The notes under the pieces were generated by a model. That model was given only the letters and a program-made list of their open reading frames with translations, had not been told where the DNA came from and searched no databases. Positions 34,976-46,339 of a stretch of 64,000 nucleotides of DNA are shown here, piece after piece (position 1 is the first letter of the stretch; each line of letters starts with the position of its first letter). The DNA is from Ryuthela nishihirai (Eukaryota > Arthropoda > Arachnida > Araneae > Heptathelidae). The stretch is from positions 23,048,201 to 23,112,200 of the forward strand of contig JAWZYU010000028.1 of the NCBI GenBank assembly GCA_038380435.1, read 5' to 3'. The position numbers were made by a program, and so were the translations under genes.

Positions 34976-35362
34976 GCTGGGTTGGGTTGTTTTACCTCTG
35001 AGCGGCACTTTGTTGTACATCATGGGCTAAATGGCCAGGTTACACGGACCCCGAAGGCTCAGAGAAGGTTGGGGGAGGGGACCCACTGGAACAGCTGTTG
35101 GGAGACAGCTGATAGCCTCCCGTCAAGGCCATCCAGAGTGTTCTTGAACGTGTACAGGATGTCTCTCCCACACACGGGGCCACGGCTTAACGTCCCATAC
35201 GACAGATGGCGGCCTTTCCAAGCCCATCGGTGTCCCCTACTGACCGTGGGCAGGGCGGGGAATTTTGCGGAGATAAATCTCAACGCTGACCCAGCTGGGA
35301 CTCGAACCTGGGAACTACAGATTACGAGCCTGGCGCGCTACCGACTGAGCCACCCCCGCCCC
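34976..35362 (-). mobile_element. SINE-A, full length, with TSD
   Basis: Minus-strand copy; TSD ATTTGCAGTA at 34966-34975 and 35363-35372. The long open frame spanning it is a fusion of flanking DNA with the repeat. Confidence 0.95.
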
Positions 35363-35479
35363 ATTTGCAGTACCTTGACATTTATTAGGATATATGGACA
35401 GAAAATTGCAATCGGTAAATTAAGAACGAAGCTGTGAGCAAAAATATCCGTCTACTCTAGCAACTTGTTGTTACGGGGT

Positions 35480-35815
35480 CGGGGATGGGATCAGGAGAGC
35501 CATATCCTGTGGACTTTAAAGAACAGTCCGGGTGGTCTTAATGGTCTAGGGACTTTAAAGAACAGTCCGGGTGGTCTTAATGGTCTACCTTCTCTGAGCC
35601 TTCGGGGTCCATGTGACCTGGCCATTTAGCCCATGGTGTGCAAAAAAGTGCCACTACGAGGTAAAACAACCCAACCCAACTTAATGGTCTAATTCCATCA
35701 GTCTTATAGTAGGTCCCTTTCCCTAACTTTCTCTTTGGCTTTGGGGTCCTTGTGACCTGGCCATTTTGCCCGTTGTACATAGCAGTGCCTCTGAGAGGTA
35801 AAAGCATCGAACGTC
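35480..35815 (+). mobile_element. Old SINE-A with 38-bp duplication and a nested fragment
   Basis: Host pieces 35480-35587 and 35682-35815 form a diverged plus-strand SINE-A. Inside it a block of about 38 bp (GGACTTTAAAGAACAGTCCG ...) is duplicated in tandem at about 35512-35587. Confidence 0.8.
35588..35681 (+). mobile_element. Short 5'-truncated SINE-A insertion, with TSD
   Basis: Only the last roughly 90 bp of SINE-A (CCTTCTCTGAGCC ... AACCCAAC). Flanked by CTTAATGGTCTA at 35576-35587 and 35682-35693. Very short truncated insertions like this show that priming and not the head defines insertion. Confidence 0.88.
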
Positions 35816-36171
35816 CTGTATCATGCACGTAAATACAACCATTCCGATTAACAAGAATTCCACAATCACGATGTTGAAAGTAAGGTTGGTTTTCGACTAA
35901 CACGACTGAACACGATTTTACTCATCTTCAATCGATTAAGTTATTGTATTCAGCATATAAGAAAACACTTTAAATGCTTTTCATGTCTTACATATTTTAC
36001 CTGTTCTTTTTTATAATTTCTGCACAATCCAAGAACGTTTATTCACATTTTCCTAAACAAATTAAATTGTTTAAAAGATATAATATGTAAACATTAAGGA
36101 GCATTTCAATTTGCTCTCATCGCTGACAATGGAAGGGCATATTAATTTACCCTTATTAGTTAAAATTGTCA
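35816..36171. other. No recognised feature
   Basis: AT-rich, nothing recognised. Confidence 0.4.
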
Positions 36172-36184
36172 AATGTAGAGCAGT

Positions 36185-36571
36185 TGGATTGGGTTGTTTT
36201 ACCTCTGAGCGGCACTTTTTTGCACACCATGGACTAAATGGCCAGGTCACATGGACCCCGAAGGCTCAGAGAAGGTTGGGGGAGGGGACACACTGGAACA
36301 GCTGTTGGGAGACAGATGGTAGCTTCCCGTCAAGGCCATCCAGCGTGTTCTTTAACGTGCACAGGGTATGGCTCTCCCGCACACGGAGCCACGGCTTAAC
36401 GTCCCATCCGACGGACGGTGGTCTTTCCAAGCCCATCGGTGTCCCCTACTGACCGTGGGCAGGGCGGGGAATTTTGCGGACATAAATCTCAACGCTGACC
36501 CAGCTGGGACTCGAACCTGGGAACTACAGATTACGAGCCTGGCGCGCTACCGACTGAGCCACCCCTGCCCT
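36185..36571 (-). mobile_element. SINE-A, full length, with TSD
   Basis: Minus-strand copy; perfect TSD ATGTAGAGCAGT at 36172-36183 and 36572-36583. Confidence 0.95.
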
Positions 36572-37494
36572 ATGTAGAGCAGTAATGCTTTGAAAAATAT
36601 CGTCAGTTATCTTCATTACTCGACAGTAATTTTTAAAACAATTCCTCATTTACAATCTTCATTACTGGGTTGGTTCTTTATCTTCTGAGCGGCACTTTTT
36701 GGCACATAATGGGCTAAATGGACAGGTCACGAGAACCTTGAATCATCAGAGATGGTTGGGGGAGGAGACCCATTGGACAGTATTGGGAGGCAGATAGTAG
36801 CCTCTCGTCAAAGTCATCTACGTGTTCTTTAACGTGCACAGGATATAGCTCTCCAGTACACAGGAGTCACGGCTTAACGTCCCATCCAACGAACAGCGGC
36901 CTTTCTAAGCCCGTCGGTTACCGAGATGCTGTGGGCAGGGCGGGGAGTTTTGTGGAGATAAATCTCAAAGTTGACCCAGCTGGGACTCGAACTTGGGAAC
37001 TGCAGATTACGAGCCTAGCGCAGTAGTGGAACAGCACTATAGGGTAGATTGGACTTTGACCCTATGACGTCACCGGCACCGCTCGCTTCCGGCCACGTGA
37101 TATGACCACGCCCCCTATTAATATTCATAATTAATAATTAATAATTAATCCCCCGTTGTTAAAGAAACCCTTTATTAAAAATTCCTTCCCCCTTTATTAG
37201 AAACCCATGGCGCCCTCTAGTGTGTATTATGAGTACTATATTTAGAAAAGACCTCTATTTTACCCGTAATTTTTCCAAATTTTTACTTCCCCCCCCTCAT
37301 TAAAAAAACCCCTTATCAAAATTTCCTCCCCAAGGTTAAAGGTGTTGTAAATATGGTGAAATTAGCCTCCAGAGAAGGGGTTCCCTACACCAGTCACAAT
37401 AGAATAGTGAGATGCCGGATGCAGTAGAATCTGCCTCTCAGCTATCTCTCTGAAAAAAAAAGGCCTTTTCAGGACAATGTAAAAGTACTGAACA

Positions 37495-37917
37495 TTACAC
37501 TTTGCAGAGGAAGCCAATGTTCTGAAAGAAGTCAGTGACAATACGGAAGCGGGCACGTTGCAACTTCACACTATGGTTGTTGCCGAGGAGGGAGGTGATG
37601 GAGTAGTCAGTGGTTCCTATAGCATTAAGCTCCCGGAACAAAACATCTCTTTCAGCATTGTAGCAGGAGCAGTTGAGCAGAACGTGGGATGCAGTCTCAG
37701 GTGTGCCACAAGTGGCACAGTCTGGACTGTAAACTCTGCCAAGAGTGTGCAGCGTAGAGTTGCTGTAGATGACACCAACTCGGAGACGATGAAGGAGGGT
37801 CTCCTCATATCTGAGGAGTTTACCGAGGATAGGAGCAGTGAGAGAAGGTTCAACCAGGTACCTGAATGAGGAACACCTGCTGTCCTTCTGCCACTGAGCA
37901 AGACCGAACTGGCTCAC
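37495..37917 (-). pseudogene. LINE C-terminal Cys/His cluster
   Basis: An open stretch of about 140 codons contains CATCGTPETASHVLLNCSCY, a C-x2-C-x7-H-x4-C pattern usual after the RNase H of I-group LINEs and probably nucleic-acid binding. The preceding RLRVGVIYSN resembles the RLRTGH.. motif of these elements. It is in a different frame from the RNase H. Confidence 0.75.
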
Positions 37918-37967
37918 CAGTTGTGAGACAGAACTCTTGCAGTAGCTGAGAGAGAGAAGGTAATTAA

Positions 37968-38400
37968 TTACACACCTCTGACTCTCCAGTGCCTCCTTCG
38001 CGTGTGATCAGTGATCTCATTTCCTGGTATCCCTATGTGGGAAGGGATCCACTGGAAATGAACCGTGATTCCAGCAGAAGTGACCTTCGAGCAAGTCTCC
38101 GTGATCTTCTGGATGAGGAAGGGGTTGCAGCTCTTGCTGTCTCGCTTCTGGAGAACTTCCAAGGCTGACTTGCTGTCACAGAGGATGACGAAGTTGCCAC
38201 TCTCAAGGCTGAAGACGAAAAGTACAGCCTCAAGAATAGCATGAAGCTCTGCAGAGGTGGAGGAGGTTAGATGCGGGAGACGGAAACCTCTGGCAATGCC
38301 AGTATCGGGGATGACAATGGCAGAGGCAGCACGTTGCCTCTCCCGGTCCACAAATCCATCAGTGTAGACCTCAGTACATCTCTCATATCGTTCAGTGACA
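37968..38400 (-). pseudogene. LINE RNase H domain, relic
   Basis: Would remove RNA from the RNA-DNA hybrid. From about 38375 the minus strand reads VYTDGFVD (first acidic residue, TDG), then SAELHAILEAV (Glu), NFVILCDSKSALEVL (second Asp) and WIPSHIGIPGNEITD (His and last Asp). All four catalytic positions are visible, but the frame runs into unrelated sequence after TDHTRR and the following part sits in another frame. Confidence 0.8.
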
Positions 38401-38699
38401 TAGGAGGTGAGAGAAGTCTGATGGCCAATGGATCAGAGTCGCACTTTCAACCAAGAGAAGGGATAGTGACATTGATCATAAGATCACTGTTCCTCCAGGG
38501 TGGAAGGTCGAGGAAGAGAGTATTGCCAGCATCCAGCATGTGTCCCTGCCAGCTCAAGCGTCTGGAGCTGGCAGGAAAGACTCGGTCGTAGAAGTCCTTG
38601 GTTGACAGGGCGATGGCAGAGTGAGGCCTGTCATGCAACTTCCTGAGAAGCTCATGGTTAGAGTGCAGGGAATGGAGCCTCGAATTATATATCTCTCTC

Positions 38700-40590
38700 T
38701 TCCAGCGCAGGTGCAAAGGCATGTATCAGCCTCTGCAATGACAGACGCATTAGGTGTGTTGGGGCAGAGTCCGAGACAGAGGCACAGAGATATAATGTGG
38801 ACAGTGGCCAACTTGCTGAGCATTGTAGCAGAGACATTGCTCAGAAGATGATCACTGTAGTTGATACGGTAGAGGATCAAGTGCCGATACAAGACCAGGA
38901 GGGTCTTGCAGGAACTTCTCCAGTGGGTACCAGCAAGAAAAGGCAGTATATTTCTCTGCACAGTGGCAACTGTCTTAAGAAGCTGGATGTGAGACCCCCA
39001 GCTCAGCCTGTTGTCCAAGACCACACCAAGGAACTTATGCTGATGGATGGCCTTGGTGTGATCTCGGCCAAGCAAGAGGTCAGGGAAGGTGGGTGGAAGG
39101 CGTCTCCTCGTGAGAACCATGACCTCAGTCTTATCAGTGGAAAGAGTGAGGCTTAGGTTGCCGAAGAACTTGACGACCATGTCCACAGCTCGTTTCATCA
39201 CGAGCTGAACATAGTAGAGGTCCTGGCTAGGGAACCAGATGCAGATATTGTCAGCGTAAATGGAGATACCCACTCTCTCCTCGAGTCGAGAGGGTAGGCC
39301 TGACAGCAAGATGTTCAGTAACATCGGGCTGAGGACATACCCTTGAGCTACTCCATGATTGATGGTGTGGGAGACACTGAGCGTCTTGCCCAGCTTCACG
39401 CGAACAGTCCTGTTGGAGAGGTACGTTGTGATCCAGTAGATGACATTACCTCTGAGGCCGAGATTCTGGAGCCTGCAGAGAATATCCGAGTAGGACAGGG
39501 AATCGAATGCCTTCTGGATGTCGAAGAAGACAGCGACAGTAGTCTCTCCCATGGACAGCGCCTGATCAGCAGCAGAGGTAAAGTCAATGAGTTTGTTTGA
39601 CATGCACCTACCTTTGCGGAAACCCGAGAAGCTGTCAGGGAGGAGGCCATTGGACTCTAGATACCATTCCAGGCGTCCAAGGACTAGTCTCTCTCTATGA
39701 TCTTGCAGAGGCAAGATGATAGAGCAAATAGAGCAATGGGCCTGTAAGAGGACAGCTCAGTGGGGGGGGGGGGGGGGGGGGTTGCCCTGCTTCAAGATAA
39801 GCATGATGTGTGTTGCCTTCCATGACTCAGGAACTGTATAGATGGTCCAGGAGTGATTGAAGGCTTTAAGAAGCACAAGCAGAGCCTCAGGTGACAGGTT
39901 AGCTAACTGAGTATAGCTGACGCCATCAGGGCCTGGGGCCGACGAGCGCTTCGAAGCCCCAATAGCAGAGGTGAGTTCCTGCAAGGTGAAAGGATCATTA
40001 TAGCAAGGCTCAGTCCCAGACAGAGCAGGGCTGCGGAGCTGTATCCTGATCATTCACCAGTGGAGCAGGAAGGGAAGAGGTGAGGTGCCACGGAAAGGCA
40101 TTAGCAGTGGCGGATAAGTCCTCCCCACAGGATAGGGCAAGGTTATGGAAGGGGAGGGCAGGCTGTGGCTTCCCCGTCAGGTTCCTGATGAACTTCCAGA
40201 CCTTCCCAGAAGGGGTGAAGACATTAATGCTGGAGCAGAAGGATCGCCACCTGAACCTTTCACGCCAGTTAAGGTACCTTCTGATCGCAGCATGTAGCCT
40301 TCGAGCATGAAGAACGTCAGGAAATCTACCAGAGTGGTGGGCGCGCCTTTCGGCTTGGCGGGGAATGGTGCGAAGCTGCTTATAGTGGATATCCGGAGGG
40401 GGAAAATGCCCAGGTGTCGAGATCGAAACAGTGCAGGCTTCAGAGGCAGCAGTGAGGGCCTCTGACACTGCGCTGAGATCTGTAGTTTCGATGGCAGCGG
40501 GTCCTTCAGACGAGATCTGCTGAAAGAGCTGCCAGTCGGTAAGCTTCGACGTTCTTTTCGAGGCTGCACGTCCCTTGGGAAGCAAGGAGA
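38700..40590 (-). pseudogene. LINE reverse transcriptase, broken
   Basis: RNA-directed DNA polymerase region of the same LINE. After a linker come SAPGPDGVSYTQL and VPESWKATHIMLILKQG (39757-40053). A run of about 20 G bases (39762-39781) then breaks the frame. The next frame, 38554-39714, gives SGFRKGRCM, FFDIQKAFDSL, GVAQGYVLSPMLLN and IYADNICIW. The catalytic box should be [FY]ADD; here it reads YADN, so a metal-binding Asp is lost. The first Asp (FFDIQ) is kept. GVAQGYVLSP deviates from GxPQGSVLSP. Clearly inactive. Confidence 0.85.
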
Positions 40591-41235
40591 TGTGCACCGG
40601 GAAGTGGTCACTGCCCCAGGTGTCAGGGTCAACTGACCAGCTGAGGTTTTGACCAATGCTGGAAGAACAGAGGGTTAGATCAATGGAGCTGTAGGTACAC
40701 GGAGGTCTGTAGAACGTGGGCGAGTCATCATTGGCGATAAAGAGATTGTGTTGCAAGATGACATTCTCGATATCCACCCCGCGCTAATCACAGATGTCTC
40801 AGCCACAGGAAGGGCTGTGGGCATTAAGGTCCTCACAGAGAATCCAGGGCTGAGGGCACTGCGAAAGAATATCCTGTAAGGTGGATACAGGAAAGGCAGT
40901 GCAAGGCCGGATGTAACAGGATATCAGGATGATATCATGGCTGTTCAGCCGGATGAGGCATGCTACGAAATCACTGTTCACATCACTGAAAGTGAGATCA
41001 GTAGCATGATGCATAACGTTCTTGTGCACAAGAATCATCGCATTGCGGGAGAGCGGATGACTCTTGCTGGTGTGCACAATATTGGGATTGAAGACATAGT
41101 GATCAGGGAGGTTGGCCTCACAGAGAGCAAGGATGGAAACTGGCGTGATGTTGATGTAGTTCCAGACGTCAGCAGCCTTGCTCCTGAAGCCTCTGCAGTT
41201 TCACTGAAGGATGGAAGAGATGTTAGTCGCTCCAT
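40590..41235 (-). pseudogene. LINE AP endonuclease domain, broken
   Basis: Apurinic-like endonuclease that nicks target DNA to prime reverse transcription. The N-terminal motif is readable near 41205 as Q-stop-NCRGFRSK, where the stop replaces the expected Trp. Further on come ILALCEANLP, ILCEDLNAHS (normally GDFNAH; here two residues differ) and, after a frameshift at about 40790, TYSSIDLTLCSS and WGSDHFPV, the last carrying the catalytic SDH. One stop, one frameshift and a changed DFNAH motif show decay. Neighbouring RT follows on the same strand. Confidence 0.8.
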
Positions 41236-42403
41236 TGGCCGTGCCCATTGTCGGGTGGTGACAACGAAACTTGGAGAAAAAGCTAGTCAACACAGTGTGT
41301 CTAGCAGTCCACAACGTGCGAAATGAGGGAGGCCAACTCTCCCCTTTATTAAAACCCCGTGGCACCCTCTAGTGTATATGTGAGTACTATAATTAGAAAA
41401 GCCCTCAATTTTTGTCGTAATATTTCCAATTTTTGAATCCCCCTCATTAAAAACCCCCTCCCAAATATTTTTATGCTTTAAGTGGTAGTTGTATATTCCC
41501 TGTATTTATTGCGAATTTTTATTCCTTATTAATTAAGCACTTATCAAAACTGCCTTCCCCCTCATTAAAAAAAACCCGTATCAAAAGTTCTTCCCCCTCT
41601 ATTAAATTCCCCCCCTCACCGATTACAAACTCCCAAATAAGACCCTTGATTTCTATCATCTGAAATTTGCCAAGTCCAACTAAACTTTCGGTGGCATCCT
41701 CTCAGAATGGCTGATGCAATCCTCAAAAATAATTACAGAGTCCCATATTTTGTGAATTCGACCTTCATTAAGTCCTACAACGTGCATTTCGCAAACAAGT
41801 GTTCGGTATCTCACCCGCACCGTGCACCACATTTTACTGACGGATGGTTTTACAATCTGAAGTGTCCTACAAAAATTTCCAAACGGGTAATCACAAGTCT
41901 CTGAATAATAATTCGTAAGTTTTGCTCAACCATTGCGAATGTATTGCAACGTTCAAGGTATCCCATTCATCCCTCTGGCGGTCATCTTCGATAAATCCGT
42001 TATTCATCGAAAAGTCCTCCCATTCATCCTTTTTTAAAAAACCTTCATTAATTAAAACTCTTTGCAAAAGTTCCACCCCCCTTTTAAGGATTATCCCGCA
42101 GTAAGTGTTTTAAAAGACTGTCCTGCAGAAAATGAAAAAATGCTATTGGGTAAAAAAAGTTAATAAAAGGAAAACAAAAAAATTCTTTGTTTTAAAAACA
42201 AATTATTCGTAATTATGAAAAATATTGAAGGGTAATATGGTCCTGGTGACCTGTATGGGTGACATAAGAGACCCGCTTTAGAACACGCAACGAGCGTTCG
42301 GTACCTCACACTTACTAGGGACCACGTTTTATTGAAGGATGAATCTTGGATCACGTCACCTCCTGCGCTGTCGATATCTTTTTGCTTTCCGTATCAGACC
42401 CGA

Positions 42404-42829
42404 GACACCGATGGGCTTGGAAAGGCCGCCGTCCGTCGGATGGGACGTTAAGCCGTGGCCCCGTGTGCGGGAGAGCCATACCCTGTGCACGTTAAAGAAC
42501 ACGCTGGATGGCCTTGACGGGAGGCTACCATCTGTCTACCAACAGCTGTTCCAGTGGGTCCCCTCTCCCAACCTTCTCTGAGCCTTCGGGGTCCATGTGA
42601 CCTGGCCATTTAGCCCACGGTGTGCAAAAAAGTGCCGCTCAGAGGTAAAACAACCCAACGTTAAAGAACACGCTGGATGGCCTTGACGGGAGGCTACCAT
42701 CTGTCTCCCAACAGCTGTTCCAGTGGGTCCCCTCCCCCAACCTTCTCTGAGCCTTCGGGGTCCATGTGACCTGGCCATTTAGCCCACGGTGTGCAAAAAA
42801 GTGCCGCTCAGAGGTAAAACAACCCAAAA
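42404..42829 (+). mobile_element. Two-unit SINE-A with TSD and empty site
   Basis: A head-truncated SINE-A (from GACACCGATGGGCTTGG) runs to its tail and continues at about 42659 with GTTAAAGAACACGCTGG of a second SINE-A 3' part. The whole is flanked by GTATCAGACCCGA (42391-42403) and GTATCAGACGCGA (42830-42842). The opposite Polinton arm (about 48020) has this site unoccupied, which proves insertion as a single unit. Confidence 0.93.
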
Positions 42830-44415
42830 GTATCAGACGCGATGTCTTACAACATGAAAACCCACTTGCAGCCTTGACCACTGTTTTAAGACCCATCTCG
42901 AAATTTTTCTAAATCCAGAGATGGTTGACAGCCCTTCTGACTAAATCGCATTGTCAGCCCGAATTCTACCCCCTTTGTTTCAGGCCATAACAGGAGATAC
43001 GGTGTGGAAACAATGTTTTGAAAATATCCTCTTATCGAAACATCGCATCTACCCTTTATGATAGGTCGGCTGTTTGTTTCAACATACCCGTCGAAAGAAG
43101 ACAAACCATTTTGAAATTATGCACCCCTAAACCTCCAAGTGTTGAGCTTCTCTTATTTAGTCTCCATCGGGTTGAACGATGTTGCCATCAGATATTTGTG
43201 TTCTATTCTGCACTTTCCTCGTCAGGACTTGTTTTGGAACGATAAAGTGGTTTTACGTTAAATTCTTATCTCTGCCATGTCTCAATTAATTACTCTCCGT
43301 AAATATATCCGTTACGCGACATGCTTTAAAACTTTTTTATTCAAAATACTTATTACCGCTGTATCCTCAACATATGATGCAAAATATTACTCGTTCCTAG
43401 GAAGTAACGCTAAGCAGTAACAGTCGATAACAATTTCTTCCTAAGAAGAAAAATCAGCTAATTGTTTGGAAGTAATCATTTTAAAAAAATCTACAGTTCT
43501 AAACGCTCTCAGTTTTTAAAAAATCGTCTTTTCCAGCATTTACCGGAGAATGTGTGCCTCATCACGCTGATGAAATTTTCTTTCGGGTTGCGGTGTTAGT
43601 TCGTTCGTACGCTTTAAAAGGTTAGTTGTTTTCATAGGGTAAATTCTGTAAAGAAACGTGGCAGAATGCTATAGAAAGTAAGCAATGCTAAAAGTACGTT
43701 GCAGGTACCCTTGCGTTTCGACTTGCGTAAAAAAGCTTTAGTTCCAACATGAATGTATGTTAATGGAGTGGGGGACATTAGTTTTAACAAATACACTAAC
43801 CTACTATAAAAAATAATACACTTAAGTCTCACTCGAGCACACCCTCTCAACTTACCTGAGCTAATCCCGAACACTACATGAGAACGCTTCGTCGGTAACA
43901 TAAAAATCCGCCTAACTATGCTCTGACAAATATGTTCTGATCGGGCCTCAGTAAAAGAATTCCGCACATATGTCACGAAAATCGATGTTGTCACGTAGAG
44001 CATACAAGAAGCGACAAACAAAAATAATGTCTTTACAAACTAAGAGTCACTCAGTGTAAAACATCCGAAATCCAGAAATGCCCTTTTCTAAGAAATAGAA
44101 AAATTCCCTCCATATTCTTAAAATTCTTAAATAATTCTTAATCCCCACTTCTAACATCGACTCTATTACAAGTACCAAAAGCTCCTACTATTCTTGTCGG
44201 TTAATTCGATGAAATGACAGACGAACGCAGCAACAAGCTGCCCAACTGGTCAAGGGGCCACTCACACACTGACCTATGGAAAGTAGATAAGCCGAAGCAT
44301 TTCTAATTCCTTTACCTGTGAGCAGACTGCCCGCTCGTGCTTTTATCTTCCCCAACGATCTTTTGAACCCTAATGAGAAAGTTTAATTATTCGTTTCATG
44401 ACGAAATGCAGCATT

Positions 44416-44709
44416 TCAAAACATGGAATTCTTCTGCCGATAGATTAGCTTCTCAAGAGATGCACTTAAAAATTGATAAGAATCAATGAAATTCAAAGTT
44501 CCGAGGAAGAAGGCTGTGTATTTTTCCATATTATTGGGGATGCAATTGATCTTCTTATTTTTGATCATACCGATTCCTTGCATAATAAGATGACTGTCCT
44601 TTAGGTTGTGAAATCTAACTGGATTCTTATTTGGGAGCTTAAAATTGAGATTACACATATTATGAGAGGGTCCTCGGAGAAGCGCTATGGGGAAGAAGAC
44701 TATATCCAT
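44416..44709 (-). pseudogene. Family B DNA polymerase fragment 1 (Polinton type)
   Basis: About 95 codons on the minus strand. They contain GPSHNMCNLNFK, VRFHNLKDSHLIMQ and YTAFFLGTLNFIDSYQFLSA, the exonuclease-side region of protein-primed family B polymerases as found in Polintons and linear plasmids. The HNL-(G/R)YDSHL motif has lost residues (here HNLKDSHL). The polymerase would replicate the element from protein-bound ends. This piece is truncated at both sides, and the next part of the protein lies at 44751-44967 on the opposite strand. Confidence 0.75.
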
Positions 44710-44750
44710 GCAATGATAGTATGAAACTCATTTAACATAAAAAAAATCTA

Positions 44751-44967
44751 GGCCAATATCACGACTTATACACCGACGTGCTTCTCTTAGCTGATGTGTT
44801 TCAGAAAACTATGTGTCAGATACTATGAAATTGATCCCTGTCATGTTTACACCTGGACTAGCTTCATGCCTGAAGATGACAAATATTAATCTAGAGTTGA
44901 TAACCTACAAGGTACCTTTTCCTGGAAAAAGGCATACGAGGGGGAATTTCAGTGAATCATTTTAGCA
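44751..44967 (+). pseudogene. Family B DNA polymerase fragment 2 (inverted)
   Basis: The plus strand reads QYHDLYTDVLLLADVFQKT, then after a frameshift YYEIDPCHVYTW, and in a further frame CLKMTNINLELIT. In intact Polinton polymerases this segment (YHDLYLxxDVxLLADVF, exonuclease III region with its Asp) lies some dozens of residues after fragment 1, in the same direction. Here it is on the other strand, so an inversion separated them. At least two frameshifts and a stop. Confidence 0.72.
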
Positions 44968-45070
44968 CTGTAATCAACAAGCATTTAGAATGAAAAGACA
45001 AACTGATTGCAAGTTTGCTTCACTGTCATTATACAGGGTGAATCTGAAAAAAAAAGGTAAACTCATTATA

Positions 45071-45510
45071 CAGGGTGAATCTGAAAAAGTGGGCAAAACT
45101 TTACGGGGTGGTAGAACGCAGCTATACGAGCAATATTCGTCATAGAATGTATGGTCGGAACGCAAGCGGTGAGAAGTTAAAAGGTAGTTTTCCACTGTCA
45201 CATTTAAAGAATGAACACAAGAAGGAGAGGAGATACTTCAGAAAACATTTTATTAACAGGAATGTAATTGAGGTACATGCTCAAAGAAATTGCTCAAAAG
45301 AGCTTTCGTGGTTAGTATAACCAACCATCCTCTCGGCAATCCACGGTAGAAATGCCGTTGGGTGCGAGGACGGACCCTTTTATACCATTTCCAACGCCAC
45401 CTAGCGGCTCGCCGTTTGCGTTCCGCCCATACATTCTATGACGAATATTGCTCGTATAGCTGCGTTCTACCACCCCGTAAAGTTTTGCCCACTTTTTCAG
45501 ATTCACCCTG
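45071..45510. mobile_element. Small TIR element with 103-bp near-identical arms
   Basis: Ends CAGGGTGAATCTGAAAAAGT and its complement. The arms (45071 to about 45173 and about 45408-45510) differ at about three positions. The TA flank and a related, unoccupied duplicate at about 46425 (CATTATATACCTTAATCTTC) support TA-targeted insertion. High arm identity suggests a young insertion. No transposase is encoded. A 20-bp copy of the end also lies at about 45037. Confidence 0.85.
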
Positions 45511-45512
45511 TA

Positions 45513-45740
45513 TAGCTTAATCTTCAGATGCATGTTTCTCCATAGAATCGTAAACTCTCAATATCTATTCTTTGCGTTTTCTCATACATCTCGCAAGATA
45601 ATTAAAGTAACTTGCTCGAAAGAACACAATCACTGATTCATCTTCCCTATGTGTATATTTACTTTCCAATAAACCATACTTTAACGACCAAAGTAGGTAA
45701 ATCGCAAGCATCATCTGAGTCAGATTATTATTTTTTCCGA
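45513..45740 (+). repeat. Internal direct repeat of Polinton core, copy 1
   Basis: CTTAATCTTCAGATGCATGT onward, with CATCTCGCAAGATAATTAAA and CTGAGTCAGATTATTATTTT, matches 46430-46660 with clear divergence. The duplicate may represent an ancient unequal exchange. Function unknown. Confidence 0.8.
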
Positions 45741-46339
45741 CCAATAACCACGATAATGTACAGTTCCGGTGGTGAACTCGATGTAAAAATGGGGCATGGG
45801 GATGGGGGGTGATCTTTCTCACTGTAGCGATATGACCATGCACTTTGCTAAAAAAAACAAACCTGGTTGATGCATTTCCCATAGACAATAAAGATTTGAA
45901 CTAAAAAGTCATTAAAACTGTGAATGGACTGATCTGATTGATTAAAAATATGTGAAACGTAATGTAGTGAACTTGAGGGATGAAAACAGAGTGTGATAAT
46001 ATAGACAGGGATTGCCTTCCTCGCTTGTTTTCTCTATACTCTCATAAATTGAGAAACCTCGATTCTTGAGAAATGATTCATTCAACTATCAAAGATGAAT
46101 AGACCTCTGTAAAGTTTAATTCTCCACACATTCTTCAGAGTTAATTCTGCTGTAGATGTCTAATTCTGTCAGGATCACAAGGGATGTTTTACACATTCAA
46201 TCAAGGACTTTCTCTTTTTCTGTCATCTTATTCACTAAATGTACTCATCAAAATGTCTATCTACAAAAGCTACTACGCATCAGACGTTAATAACTCATCA
46301 TTACAGAGACAAACTACCTATCTGATTCAGATGTTGTGT

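Larger units (their letters stand above)
37390..41335 (-). mobile_element. I-like LINE remnant (EN-RT-RNase H)
   Basis: A minus-strand non-LTR retrotransposon of about 3.9 kb lying in the left Polinton arm, which resumes on both sides. Domain order is AP endonuclease, reverse transcriptase, RNase H, then a Cys/His cluster. RNase H after the RT points to the I group (I, Ingi, LOA and relatives). The ends are approximate, I found no TSD or clear 3' tail, and ORF1 is not seen, so the copy is probably 5'-truncated. Several frame breaks make it inactive. It is GC-richer than its surroundings. Confidence 0.85.
37022..43668 (+). repeat. Left inverted arm of the Polinton-like element
   Basis: Made of 37022 to about 37390, about 41336-42403 and 42830-43668, with a LINE and a SINE in the gaps. 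It contains internal subrepeats: the GGCRCCCTCTAGTGTRTAT block with following GAGTACTATA occurs at about 37209 and again at about 41361. Motifs of the outer 150 bp include GTGACGTCAC-like and CACGTGAT-like sites. Confidence 0.85.

Noticed and set aside
39762..39781. Run of about 20 G as a possible structured element
   Set aside because: More likely homopolymer expansion or assembly noise; it only serves to break the LINE reading frame.
44974..45533. Mirror-image open frames with LYGVVERSYTSNIRHRMYG
   Set aside because: Both come from the inverted arms of the small TIR element at 45071-45510, not from a gene.
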